Below are positions 1 to 8,143 of a stretch of 64,000 nucleotides of DNA, one piece after another. Made by a program: the position numbers and the translations under genes. The first letter of the stretch is position 1. Each line of letters starts with the position of its first letter. Below the pieces are notes generated by a model. That model saw only the letters and a program-made list of their open reading frames with translations. It was not told the DNA's origin and did not search any database. This stretch comes from Parabacteroides sp. PF5-6 (GTDB lineage Bacteria; Bacteroidota; Bacteroidia; Bacteroidales; Tannerellaceae): NCBI RefSeq assembly GCF_029504695.1, contig NZ_JAQFIN010000005.1, forward strand, positions 124,001 through 188,000, given 5' to 3'.

Positions 1-215
1 TTTTTACCTTAAAGACCAAGTTGCATAACCCTCTGTCTTGCTTTGTACTTCTTAGACTTAAAGGTGGTTAATAGTTTAATAGACAAGATGTAACAATCGA
101 CGTTTCACCCCAATCAATCGGCAAAACCGGGGAATAGACCGACGAAAGGGATTCGGCGTGAGTCGCCGTTTTCAGAAAATTAACGCGAAAACGCGCGATG
201 CCTTTGATAAATCTC

Positions 216-223
216 TACCTTTG
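216..223 (+). promoter_or_regulatory. -7 promoter element of the flavin oxidoreductase gene
   Basis: TACCTTTG matches the Bacteroidota -7 consensus TAnnTTTG and lies 60 bp before the start codon at 284. No convincing TTTG is visible about 20 bp upstream. A weak stem-loop (CGGCG/CGCCG followed by four T, 154-172) may end a transcript entering from the left. The rest of 1-215 shows no gene. Confidence 0.5.
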
Positions 224-283
224 TGCCTGCAAACAGCGATGTTTGCTTTTAATTCTTTCTCTTAGTAATACTAATTCAGCATT

Positions 284-1348
284 ATGAATTCATTTTTTAT
301 TGGTAAGTACGAAATTAAACTGCCTATTATCCAAGGGGGTATGGGCGTTGGTGTGTCTATGTCGGGCCTGGCTTCTGCTGTTGCAAACCAGGGTGGGGTA
401 GGCGTTATCTCGGCTGCGGGAATCGGTTTGTTGTATCCGAAGCTCCGGGGTGATTATATGGAAAAATGCATCCTCGGCTTGAAAGAGGAATTGCGCAAGG
501 CGCGCGAAAAGACCAAAGGAGTGATCGGTGTGAACATTATGGTTGCCCTTTCCAACTTCGCCGACCTGGCCCGTACGGCCATTGCGGAGAAGGCGGATGT
601 TATTTTCGCCGGCGCCGGATTGCCGCTCGACCTGCCTTCGTTCCTGCAAAAGGATAGCAAGACGATGCTTGTTCCTATTGTTTCTTCTTCCCGTGCGGCA
701 AAGATCATTTGCGATAAATGGAAGCAGAACTTTAATTACCTGCCCGACGCGATTGTCGTGGAAGGACCGAAAGCCGGTGGTCATTTAGGCTTTAAGAATA
801 ATCAGATCGAGGACGAACATTTCTCGCTGGAAGAGATCATTCCCGGCGTATTGGAGATCGCCGGTCAGTACAAGGATGAAAAGAATATCCCTGTGATTGC
901 TGCCGGTGGGATTACGACCGGTGAAGATATTGCCCGTTTCATGAAGATGGGCGTGTCAGGTGTGCAGATGGGCTCTGTCTTTGTGCCGACGCACGAGTGT
1001 GACGCTTCGACCGAATTTAAGAATGTCTATATCCATTCTTCCGAAGACGATATCCGCATCATCCAGAGTCCGGTCGGTATGCCCGGCCGCGCTTTCGACG
1101 GGGAGTTTATCCGGAGTGTCGCCGAAGGAAAAGAGAAACCCAAACGGTGTTCTTTCCATTGCATCAAAACGTGCGATTACGAGAAGAGCCCTTACTGCAT
1201 TATCAAAGCGCTTTATTATGCAGCCAAAGGCAAACTGGATAAAGGCTATGTTTTTGCCGGAAAGAATGCCTATCTAGCCGAAAAGATCAGCAGCGTAAAA
1301 GAAGTGATCGACAAATTACGGAACGAATATTCGCTTTCGTTGAAGTAA
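284..1348 (+). CDS. NAD(P)H-dependent flavin oxidoreductase, nitronate monooxygenase / FabK-like family
   Basis: The 354-residue protein has the FMN-binding TIM-barrel pattern of the 2-nitropropane dioxygenase family: PIIQGGMGVG at 15-24, the glycine loop GPKAGGHLG at 161-169, and the phosphate-binding AAGGI at 206-210 followed by GVQMGSVFV. Family members oxidise alkyl nitronates or, in the FabK branch, reduce enoyl-ACP; sequence alone does not separate these. The C-terminal 65 residues carry a cluster of four cysteines (CSFHCIKTC then C, around 292-308), which is more than the core fold needs and could bind a metal or FeS cluster. No signal peptide, so cytoplasmic. It is transcribed alone and ends at a strong hairpin. 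Family is certain; substrate is unknown. Confidence 0.85.
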   Translation: MNSFFIGKYEIKLPIIQGGMGVGVSMSGLASAVANQGGVGVISAAGIGLLYPKLRGDYMEKCILGLKEELRKAREKTKGVIGVNIMVALSNFADLARTAIAEKADVIFAGAGLPLDLPSFLQKDSKTMLVPIVSSSRAAKIICDKWKQNFNYLPDAIVVEGPKAGGHLGFKNNQIEDEHFSLEEIIPGVLEIAGQYKDEKNIPVIAAGGITTGEDIARFMKMGVSGVQMGSVFVPTHECDASTEFKNVYIHSSEDDIRIIQSPVGMPGRAFDGEFIRSVAEGKEKPKRCSFHCIKTCDYEKSPYCIIKALYYAAKGKLDKGYVFAGKNAYLAEKISSVKEVIDKLRNEYSLSLK

Positions 1349-1373
1349 GATCGCTCTTCAAAAAAATAGTTAA

Positions 1374-1416
1374 GCCACGGATGGCACGGATAACACCTGC
1401 CATTCGTGGCTTTTTT
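1374..1416. terminator. Bidirectional intrinsic terminator
   Basis: A 13-bp stem with one mismatch (GCCACGGATGGCA at 1374-1386, TGCCATTCGTGGC at 1398-1410) is followed by TTTTTT on the plus strand and preceded by a run of A at 1360-1366. It sits between convergent genes, the oxidoreductase (+) and the tannase (-), and can serve both. Confidence 0.8.
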
Positions 1417-1419
1417 AGT

Positions 1420-2853
1420 TTAAAGTATTTCTTTCATCCATTCGAACAAGTCGTCCAGGTTGTAGTCGCCGCTATGTCCCCGGTTCCAGGGGAGGGCGAA
1501 GTCAACGTTATAGCCGTTGTTGATCAGTTTGGTGTACAGATTGATCGAGATCTGGAAACCGGTGTCGCGGTCGATGGCCCCGTGGCGGATGTACCAGTTG
1601 GGCGTCGTCCGGCTGACGCCATCGCCGATAAACGACATGGGGTTCATTAGTCTTACCTTTTCTATCGTTGAAGGATCCGGCGTGGCGGAAGCATGGCCGG
1701 TTGCTTTTTGCAGGCTGAACGCGGTGAAGTTGACCGCATTTCCTGTTTCATCGCCAAAGACACTGTTTTCGGGCGAAGGACGATCGATCAATACCCCCGA
1801 CTGATCGAATGCCGGCGGCGTTTTCAATTGTCGTTTATTGAGGATATAGTTGAAATAGACCTCGAGATCGATATCCACGACAAACTCACCGGGCGAGCCG
1901 CGGAAGCCGGTATTCAATTTGACGCCTGTCTCCGGCGGGATTTCACATCCTTCATTGCGTGCTTTCTGTGCCGACCGGATCAGGAAAGATTTCATATACG
2001 CGATGTAATTGTCGGCTGTCAAAGGAGACCCGTCGGGTTTGCGGAGGTTGAGGCTGTTCAGGTAGGCCGGGTATGATGCGGCCAAGGCATTCGAAATGGC
2101 GATTTGTTCGGGAGAGAGTGATCGTGTTCCGGTGTTGGTTGGGCTGTATAGCCATTCATAAGCCATATCGGCATGTTCCAGGTCGGTGATCGGGCAGTAG
2201 CAAACGGCGGCGAAAACATCATCGCGTTCGTTCGCGGCGCCAACAGCTTTCAGGTAGGGCTCGTATGCCGGGTGGTTTCCCGTGGCTCCGAGCAGGGAAG
2301 ACATGGCCCCGCCGGCGCTTGTCCCGTCGGTAATGATCTTTTCGGTGTCGCCCGGGATCGTCGCTTTGTTGTGGCGCAGGTAGCGGATGGCCGATTTCAG
2401 GTCGATCAATCCGGCTGGAGCTCTGCCTGTCCAGAGCGTATCGCCGGCTGCTCGGATCACGGTCGAGTTCGATCCCCGGGCACCGGGTATGACCACAATA
2501 TATCCTTCCAACAGGGCGCGGCCGGTGGCATCGGTCGCCGATGGCTGCGACGCTTTACTTGCCATGTACCCGCCGACGTTTGTCTTTAGAAAGATCGGGG
2601 TTTGCGTATTATTTCCATACGCTGATTCGGGAACATACAGGTTCAGGGTCTGATAAACGGGATCCACAACATGGGCTACATAGTATATATGTTCGTAAGC
2701 CCGGTATTTTACAGATTTCCCATCGGGAAAGTCCAATGTTCTCTCCGGCGCATGCATACCGGGATCAAACGCCAACGGATCGGCTGTGAAAGCCCGATTC
2801 TGTGTCAGGATAAAGGCCGTCAGGATTAATAATAAATAGGTTGTTTTACTCAT
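1420..2853 (-). CDS. Secreted subtype-B tannase (tannin acylhydrolase)
   Basis: A 477-residue alpha/beta hydrolase with an N-terminal signal peptide (about 1-23). It resembles Lactobacillus plantarum tannase over its whole length. The nucleophile motif GTSAGG places Ser179; the acid and base are Asp428 in IRHGAIDRD and His460 in RGHSGDY. The residues that hold the three galloyl hydroxyls in the Lactobacillus enzyme (Lys, Glu, Asp) also have counterparts: Lys344 before PPAFD, Glu362 in SPEN, and Asp430. Family members hydrolyse the ester and depside bonds of gallotannins and gallate esters, releasing gallate. Here it would act in the periplasm or outside the cell. It starts 18 bp after the MFS gene and is the last gene of the MarR-MFS-tannase operon. 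The retained galloyl-binding set makes tannase more likely than a feruloyl esterase. Confidence 0.88.
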   Translation of the reverse strand: MSKTTYLLLILTAFILTQNRAFTADPLAFDPGMHAPERTLDFPDGKSVKYRAYEHIYYVAHVVDPVYQTLNLYVPESAYGNNTQTPIFLKTNVGGYMASKASQPSATDATGRALLEGYIVVIPGARGSNSTVIRAAGDTLWTGRAPAGLIDLKSAIRYLRHNKATIPGDTEKIITDGTSAGGAMSSLLGATGNHPAYEPYLKAVGAANERDDVFAAVCYCPITDLEHADMAYEWLYSPTNTGTRSLSPEQIAISNALAASYPAYLNSLNLRKPDGSPLTADNYIAYMKSFLIRSAQKARNEGCEIPPETGVKLNTGFRGSPGEFVVDIDLEVYFNYILNKRQLKTPPAFDQSGVLIDRPSPENSVFGDETGNAVNFTAFSLQKATGHASATPDPSTIEKVRLMNPMSFIGDGVSRTTPNWYIRHGAIDRDTGFQISINLYTKLINNGYNVDFALPWNRGHSGDYNLDDLFEWMKEIL

Positions 2854-2871
2854 ATTGATATACTATTTTGT

Positions 2872-4062
2872 TTAACGTAATTTATTTCTTTGGAAATAAG
2901 CTGCCGATCGGATGGCGAAATAGATCAGGCCGAGAAGCAACAGGCAGGCGCAGATAAAATAGAGCCATTCGAAATTCAGTTTGTCGATGATCAGGCCTCC
3001 GGTGGCGGTGCCCAGTCCTATGCCCAGGTCCCAGAAAGTGAAATAGGTGGCATTGGCTGTTCCCCGCTGATTGTGTTCGGCCAGATTGATAAACATCGTC
3101 TGAAATGCCGGGTTGATATAGCCCAGACCTATCCCCAACAGGAAAGGGATCAGGTAGAGTATCCAGGCACTGTAACAAACCGTAAATAAGGCAAACGAAA
3201 GGATCAGGAAGGCCCCGCCGATATAGACCATCTGAATGATCTTGCCTTTATTGATCGACCGGGCGGAGATCAGACGGGCCAGTACGATGCCGGCGGACAG
3301 GATCACAAAGAAAGCGCCCGCATGATATTCGAAAGGAGCCGCTTCGCTATATACACCTACATAGTTCAAGACCGAGCCATAACCTAAGCCGGTGATGAAA
3401 AGAAAAGCGACGCATGGCAGGGCTTTGAGCAGAATGAAACGGTCGAGCGATAGAGCCTGCTTCGTGGCGGGCACCGGATGGATTTTCTTGATCGGCTTGA
3501 TCCATAGGATGGTGAACAACCCGACCAGGCTGGAAAAGAACGCGGCGAGAAACAAGGCGTCGAAAGAATAATGGGCATGGATATACAAGCCGGAGACAGG
3601 CCCTACCGCCATCGCCAGATTGGCCGCCATGCCAAAGTAGCCGATCCCTTCGCCACGCCTTTCCGATACCATCAGGTCGACGGCGACCGTGCTTCCGCTG
3701 ACCGTACTGATCCCGAACGCAAAACCATGCAGAATACGCAGGATGATAAACAAGATCAATGTGGTGGCCACGACATAGCCGGCGAAGATCGCGCAGAAAA
3801 AACCGTAACAGATCAGATACAAAGGCTTGCGACTGAACATATCAACGATAAAACCGGAGAAAGGGCGGATCAACAGGGCCGAGATCGTATAAAGTGCCAA
3901 TACGATGCCGGCAACGGAACCGCTTGTCCCGAGGTTCTCCATCAGATAGAACGGAAGAACAGGGATCAACATATAAAAGGAATAGAACAAGAGTAGATTG
4001 GAAATGAAAACCAGGATAAAATCCCTGGTCCATAATGTGGGGCGCGTTGTCTTTTTATTCAT
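2872..4062 (-). CDS. MFS transporter of the tannase operon
   Basis: A 396-residue protein with about 12 hydrophobic segments and a cytoplasmic Asp/Arg-rich loop after TM2 (FIVDMFSRKP, a degenerate MFS motif A). It belongs to the drug/metabolite branch of the major facilitator superfamily, of roughly the usual 400 residues. The start codon overlaps the end of the MarR gene by 8 bp, so translation is probably coupled. Being between a MarR repressor and a tannase suggests it moves a phenolic compound: either efflux of toxic gallate-type product or uptake of it. Direction of transport cannot be read from the sequence. Confidence 0.85.
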   Translation of the reverse strand: MNKKTTRPTLWTRDFILVFISNLLLFYSFYMLIPVLPFYLMENLGTSGSVAGIVLALYTISALLIRPFSGFIVDMFSRKPLYLICYGFFCAIFAGYVVATTLILFIILRILHGFAFGISTVSGSTVAVDLMVSERRGEGIGYFGMAANLAMAVGPVSGLYIHAHYSFDALFLAAFFSSLVGLFTILWIKPIKKIHPVPATKQALSLDRFILLKALPCVAFLFITGLGYGSVLNYVGVYSEAAPFEYHAGAFFVILSAGIVLARLISARSINKGKIIQMVYIGGAFLILSFALFTVCYSAWILYLIPFLLGIGLGYINPAFQTMFINLAEHNQRGTANATYFTFWDLGIGLGTATGGLIIDKLNFEWLYFICACLLLLGLIYFAIRSAAYFQRNKLR

Positions 4063-4501
4063 CGGAGTTCGGATTGTTGTTTATTAAGATCTGAAGCGAC
4101 TCCAGGAATTTTTCTTTATCGATGCCGGAAAAAAACGTACGGTCGATTTTCAAGGCGAGTTCTTTCCCACGTATGGCCTTTTCGACGCCCGCTTCCGTCA
4201 GCGAAAGGGTATACGCCCGTTTGTCGACCGGATGGGTGTGGCGCATCATCAAGCCTTTTTCGATCAGTGTTTTGACCACATTCGATACCATGGCTTTGTC
4301 CAGGCGACGCTTGTCGGAAATCAGTTGTTGGGTCACGATCTCGTCGATACTCAGTTCCAGCGTTCCGGCCAGGATGATAAACTGGATATAAGTAATGTCC
4401 AGTTCTTTCAGCGTCGCATTGATGATCCGTTGTTTCAGAAAGGATACCTGGGTAAGTAGATAGCCCAGTTGCTCATCGGGTTTGTCTATTTTCTTTTTCA
4501 T
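4055..4501 (-). CDS. MarR-family transcriptional regulator of the tannase operon
   Basis: A 148-residue winged helix-turn-helix protein. The recognition region contains LDKAMVSNVVKTLIEKGL, and the wing has the MarR signature PVDKRAYTLSLTEAG. MarR proteins bind palindromes as dimers and release DNA on binding small, often phenolic, ligands. This is the first gene of the operon, and a perfect 10-bp-arm palindrome lies directly over its own promoter, so autorepression together with the MFS and tannase genes is the simplest reading. The ligand, perhaps gallate or a gallate ester, is inferred from context only. Confidence 0.88.
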   Translation of the reverse strand: MKKKIDKPDEQLGYLLTQVSFLKQRIINATLKELDITYIQFIILAGTLELSIDEIVTQQLISDKRRLDKAMVSNVVKTLIEKGLMMRHTHPVDKRAYTLSLTEAGVEKAIRGKELALKIDRTFFSGIDKEKFLESLQILINNNPNSDE

Positions 4502-4525
4502 TTGGGAATGCGCTTAATTGTATCG

Positions 4526-4557
4526 CAAATATAGTTTATGTGTAAACTATATCCAAG
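4526..4557 (-). promoter_or_regulatory. Promoter with overlapping MarR operator palindrome
   Basis: On the minus strand the -7 box TATATTTG (4526-4533) lies 20 bp from a CTTG -33 element (4554-4557). A perfect inverted repeat, ATATAGTTTA (4529-4538), TGTG, TAAACTATAT (4543-4552), covers the -7 box and spacer. Ten-bp arms with a 4-bp centre suit a MarR dimer. Occupancy would block the MarR-MFS-tannase promoter. Confidence 0.75.
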
Positions 4558-4644
4558 CGATTCCCATTTCTTTTTTATCATAGAAGCCACAAAAATCCCG
4601 GCTTGAACCCGAACGGGCTTGCCCGGATTTTTTGTTCTTTTGGG

Positions 4645-4688
4645 GGGAGTAGTTGCTTGTTGATAATTATCAACAAATAATTACTCCC
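4645..4688. repeat. GGGAGTA-bounded palindromic repeat, one-unit copy
   Basis: GGGAGTA (4645-4651) and TACTCCC (4682-4688) bound one palindromic unit TTGTTGATAATTATCAACAA (4657-4676). The same architecture recurs at 29835-29944 with four units. An imperfect A/T-flanked GC hairpin lies just to its left (about 4589-4632). The region between the divergent MarR and CE7 genes otherwise holds only promoters. Confidence 0.8.
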
Positions 4689-4765
4689 TGCGAAAAGAAG
4701 AAATACTCTCCCGGGAAGCCCATAAAAAAGTTTGATATGGAAGGCGGGTATTTCCGAAACAAAGA

Positions 4766-4773
4766 TAACTTTG
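4766..4773 (+). promoter_or_regulatory. -7 element of the CE7 esterase operon
   Basis: TAACTTTG matches TAnnTTTG and lies about 24 bp before the first ATG at 4797 (45 bp before the second at 4818). No good -33 TTTG is seen at the usual distance. Confidence 0.5.
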
Positions 4774-4796
4774 TGGAATAATTTAATATCCATCTT

Positions 4797-6143
4797 ATGA
4801 AAACTACAAACATCCTGATGAAAACTACAAACATCCTTAGGAAAGCGACACATTATGGTTTGATCGTCTGCCTGTTTCTGGCGATCTTTTGTTCGGCAGA
4901 GGTATTGGCACAGCAAAGTCGGATGATCGACGTGCGCGTGGCACCTGAACATGCCGATTGGTTGTACCAGACCGGTGAGAAAGTCAAATTTAATATCGAG
5001 GTGACCCGGAATGATGTCAATCTGAAAGGGGTAGAGATCCGTTATGAGATCTCCGAAGATATGATGAAGCCGCTTCAGACGAAGACCTTGGTGTTGAAAG
5101 ACGGAAAAACAACGGTGGATGCCGGTACGATGAAGAAACCGGGGTTCCTGCGCTGCATTGTCTATGCGAAATACGACGGGAAGGAATACCAGGGCATGGC
5201 TACTGCCGGTTTTAATCCGGAAAAGATACAGCCGACCACGACTTTGCCTGCCGACTTCGTGGCGTTCTGGGAAAACGCCAAAATAGAGAATGCGAAGATC
5301 CCGATGGATGCGAAAGTGACTTTGCTGCCGGAGCGCTGTACGGAAAAGGTGAATGTGTATCACGTGAACTTGCAGAATTTCAGACGGGGCGCTCGTCTTT
5401 ACGCGATTATATGTGTGCCGAAAGCGCCGGGGAAATATCCGGCTTTACTGCGCGTGCCGGGTGCCGGAACCCGTCCTTACAATGGGGATCTCCTGAATGC
5501 GGAGAAAGGCATGATCACTTTTGAGATCGGTATACATGGGGTGCCGGTGAACCTGCCGGTGTCTTTTTATAGTGAACTGGGCAACGGACCGTTAAATGGA
5601 TATATGCATTCCAATCTGGACAATAAGGATGAATACTACTACAAACGGGTATATCTGGGCTGTGTCCGGGCGGTGGATTATATCTACAGCCTGCCGGAGT
5701 TCGACGGTACGAATGTCTATGTGGCCGGCGGCAGCCAGGGTGGTGCACTTTCGATTATTACGGCTGGGCTCGACTCCCGCATCAAAGGGCTTATCGCGTT
5801 CTATCCGGCTTTGTCGGATCTGACCGGATATGCCAACGGACGTGCCGGGGGCTGGCCTCACATGTTCCGCGAGGCGGATAAAAAGGATCCGGTTACTGCG
5901 CGTAAGATCGAGAACTCGAAGTATTATGATGTGGTCAATTTTGCCCGTTTGGTCAAGGTCCCCGGCTTTTATTCTTCGGGATATAACGATATGGTTTGTC
6001 CGCCGACTTCCATGTATTCGGCTTATAATGTGATTACGGCTCCCAAAACGATGTTGATTGTGGAGGAAACGGCGCATTGGACGTATCCGGAGCAGTGGGA
6101 GAAGGCTTGGGAGTGGATGTATGAAAAACTAATTGATAATTGA
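4797..6143 (+). CDS. Secreted acetyl esterase, CE7 / AXE1 family
   Basis: A 448-residue protein with a signal peptide ending at about VLAQQ (residues 36-40), an N-terminal beta-sandwich-like region (about 45-145) and an AXE1 alpha/beta-hydrolase domain (about 145-448). The triad is Ser313 in GGSQGG, Asp398 in GYNDM and His427 in ETAHW. CE7 enzymes remove acetyl groups from xylan and other acetylated sugars. It heads a rightward set with an SGNH esterase and GH105, which points to acetylated pectin (rhamnogalacturonan) breakdown. The start is ambiguous: a 21-bp tandem duplication gives MKTTNIL twice, so the second ATG at 4818 may be the original start. The stop codon and last residues LIDN come from an AATTGAT heptamer repeat. 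Confidence 0.85.
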   Translation: MKTTNILMKTTNILRKATHYGLIVCLFLAIFCSAEVLAQQSRMIDVRVAPEHADWLYQTGEKVKFNIEVTRNDVNLKGVEIRYEISEDMMKPLQTKTLVLKDGKTTVDAGTMKKPGFLRCIVYAKYDGKEYQGMATAGFNPEKIQPTTTLPADFVAFWENAKIENAKIPMDAKVTLLPERCTEKVNVYHVNLQNFRRGARLYAIICVPKAPGKYPALLRVPGAGTRPYNGDLLNAEKGMITFEIGIHGVPVNLPVSFYSELGNGPLNGYMHSNLDNKDEYYYKRVYLGCVRAVDYIYSLPEFDGTNVYVAGGSQGGALSIITAGLDSRIKGLIAFYPALSDLTGYANGRAGGWPHMFREADKKDPVTARKIENSKYYDVVNFARLVKVPGFYSSGYNDMVCPPTSMYSAYNVITAPKTMLIVEETAHWTYPEQWEKAWEWMYEKLIDN

Positions 6144-6195
6144 TAATTGACAATTGACAATTACTTCGTTAAGCGAACGTTGTTTGACAATTAAA
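6131..6195. repeat. AATTGAT/AATTGAC heptamer array
   Basis: Two AATTGAT and two AATTGAC units, beginning inside the last codons of the CE7 gene, are followed by a short spacer and TTGACAATTA. A closely similar block lies at 14172-14232 before SecA, sharing the GATAATTGATAATTG start, TAAGCGA and TTGACAATTA. Confidence 0.75.
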
Positions 6196-6212
6196 AAGGA
6201 GAGGATAGAGAA

Positions 6213-8129
6213 ATGAAGAGAGTATTGTTATTATGGATTTGTTTGTTGCCTTGCCTGGTGATGGCGGAGGTACGGTTGCCGGCTGTTTTTTCGAGTCACA
6301 TGGTTATGCAACGGGATCAGAAAGTGAACGTATGGGGCTGGGCAGATAAAAATGAAAGGGTAGAGGTTTTGTTTAACGGACAGACCAAGCGGGCGAAAGC
6401 CGATGCCGAAGGGAAATGGACGGTGCAACTGGAACCGATGAAACAGGGTGGACCGTATACCTTGACGGTCAAAGGCAGAGCGAATACGATTATCCTGACA
6501 GATATTCTTCTGGGCGATATCTGGGTGTGTAGCGGACAGTCGAATATGGAGTGGACCGTGAAGGATGTGAACGATGCGGCGCGTGAGATCGCCGAGGCCA
6601 ATCATCCGATGATCCGCTCTTTTAATGTGGTGAAGAATATCAGTTTCAAACCGCTGGACGCGTTGGAAGGGGAATGGACCGTCTGTTCGCCGACGACCGT
6701 GCCCGACTATTCGGCGGTGGGTTATTTCTTTGCCCGCAAACTCCATCAGGAGACGGGTGTACCGATTGGCATTATCAATTCTTCGTGGGGCGGAACCGAC
6801 GTCGAAACCTGGACCAGCGCGGATGCGTTCAATACGTTGCCCGGCGAATTCAAAAAGCGGTATGAAGCGGTAGCTATCCCCGCCGATCTGGATGGTTTCC
6901 TGGCGGAGAACGAGCGGAAGAAAGAATTATACCTGCAAGCCCTCGCACAAGAGAAGGGGCTTCGGGAGGAATGGTTTGCTCCGACGCATGATATCTCGGC
7001 CTGGCGATCGCTCGAAGTGCCTAAGCTCTGGGCGCAGACCGAACTGGGCGATACGCATGGCATGGTGTGGTTCAACCTCGACCTCACACTCCCCGCCGGA
7101 GTGGACGGAAAGGCAGGCGAACTCAGCTTGGGCATGATCGATGACAATGAGATCACGTGGGTCAATGGTGTGAAAGTGGGTGAGACCAACGGTTATAATC
7201 TCAACCGGGTCTATGCCGTTCCGGCCGGAGTCTTGAAAGAAGGCCAGAACCGGATTGCCGTTCGCGTGTACGATACCGGGGGAGGCGCCGGCTTCTATAG
7301 CGAGAGTGGACAATTATCCTTGAAGATCGACGGGCGGACCTATCCGTTGGCCGGGCAGTGGAAATACCGCGAGGGAGCGACCAACCAACAGTTTGGCTAC
7401 CAGGAGTTCTCGCCCAATCTGTATCCTTCGTTGCTCTATAATGCGATGATCCACCCGATCATTGCGTTTGCGATGAAAGGGGCGATCTGGTATCAGGGCG
7501 AAAATAATGCCGGGGCCGCTTACCATTACCGCACCTTATTCCCGTTGATGATCAACGACTGGCGCGCGAAGTGGGGAAGAGAATTTCCGTTCTACTGGGT
7601 GCAGCTGGCCAATTATATGGCGAAAGAAGAGCAGCCGGTGGATAGCGACTGGGCGAAACTGCGCGAGGCACAGACGATGACCCTGTCGTTGCCGCAAACG
7701 GGCGAAGCGGTGATTATCGATATCGGTGAAGCAGATGATATTCATCCCCGAAACAAACAAGATGTAGGGCTTCGCCTGGCATTGAATGCGCTAAATAAAG
7801 ATTATGGCTTTACAGACATAGCTTATGCCAGTCCTATCTATCGGTCGATGGACATTCAGGGCGATCGGGCAATCATCACCTTCGATCATGCCGATCAAGG
7901 CCTTTCGGCACGGAATAAACACGGGTATGTGGAAGGATTTGCCATTGCCGGCAGCGACCGGAAATTCTATTGGGCCAAAGCGGTGATCGAAGGAAATAAA
8001 GTGATCGTACAGAGTGACCAGGTGAAAAATCCGGTAGCCGTTCGTTACGGATGGGCCAATAATCCGGATGTGAACCTGTATAACGCTGCCGGATTGCCGG
8101 CCACTCCTTTCCGTACGGACGATTGGTGA
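6213..8129 (+). CDS. Secreted sialate/carbohydrate O-acetylesterase, SGNH type
   Basis: A 638-residue protein with a signal peptide (1-18, ending LVMA). The SGNH block I GQSNMEW puts the nucleophile at Ser110; WYQGENNAG is the oxyanion block; Asp508 and His511 in DDIHPRNK complete the dyad. Roughly residues 265-390 form an inserted jelly-roll (galactose-binding-like) domain, typical of the long Bacteroidota sialate O-acetylesterases. Such enzymes deacetylate sialic acids or plant glycans. Placed between a CE7 esterase and GH105, a pectin side-chain role is more likely here than sialic acid. The gap to CE7 is 69 bp, and the next gene begins 14 bp downstream, so an operon is likely. Confidence 0.85.
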   Translation: MKRVLLLWICLLPCLVMAEVRLPAVFSSHMVMQRDQKVNVWGWADKNERVEVLFNGQTKRAKADAEGKWTVQLEPMKQGGPYTLTVKGRANTIILTDILLGDIWVCSGQSNMEWTVKDVNDAAREIAEANHPMIRSFNVVKNISFKPLDALEGEWTVCSPTTVPDYSAVGYFFARKLHQETGVPIGIINSSWGGTDVETWTSADAFNTLPGEFKKRYEAVAIPADLDGFLAENERKKELYLQALAQEKGLREEWFAPTHDISAWRSLEVPKLWAQTELGDTHGMVWFNLDLTLPAGVDGKAGELSLGMIDDNEITWVNGVKVGETNGYNLNRVYAVPAGVLKEGQNRIAVRVYDTGGGAGFYSESGQLSLKIDGRTYPLAGQWKYREGATNQQFGYQEFSPNLYPSLLYNAMIHPIIAFAMKGAIWYQGENNAGAAYHYRTLFPLMINDWRAKWGREFPFYWVQLANYMAKEEQPVDSDWAKLREAQTMTLSLPQTGEAVIIDIGEADDIHPRNKQDVGLRLALNALNKDYGFTDIAYASPIYRSMDIQGDRAIITFDHADQGLSARNKHGYVEGFAIAGSDRKFYWAKAVIEGNKVIVQSDQVKNPVAVRYGWANNPDVNLYNAAGLPATPFRTDDW

Positions 8130-8143
8130 TAAATAAGTATATT

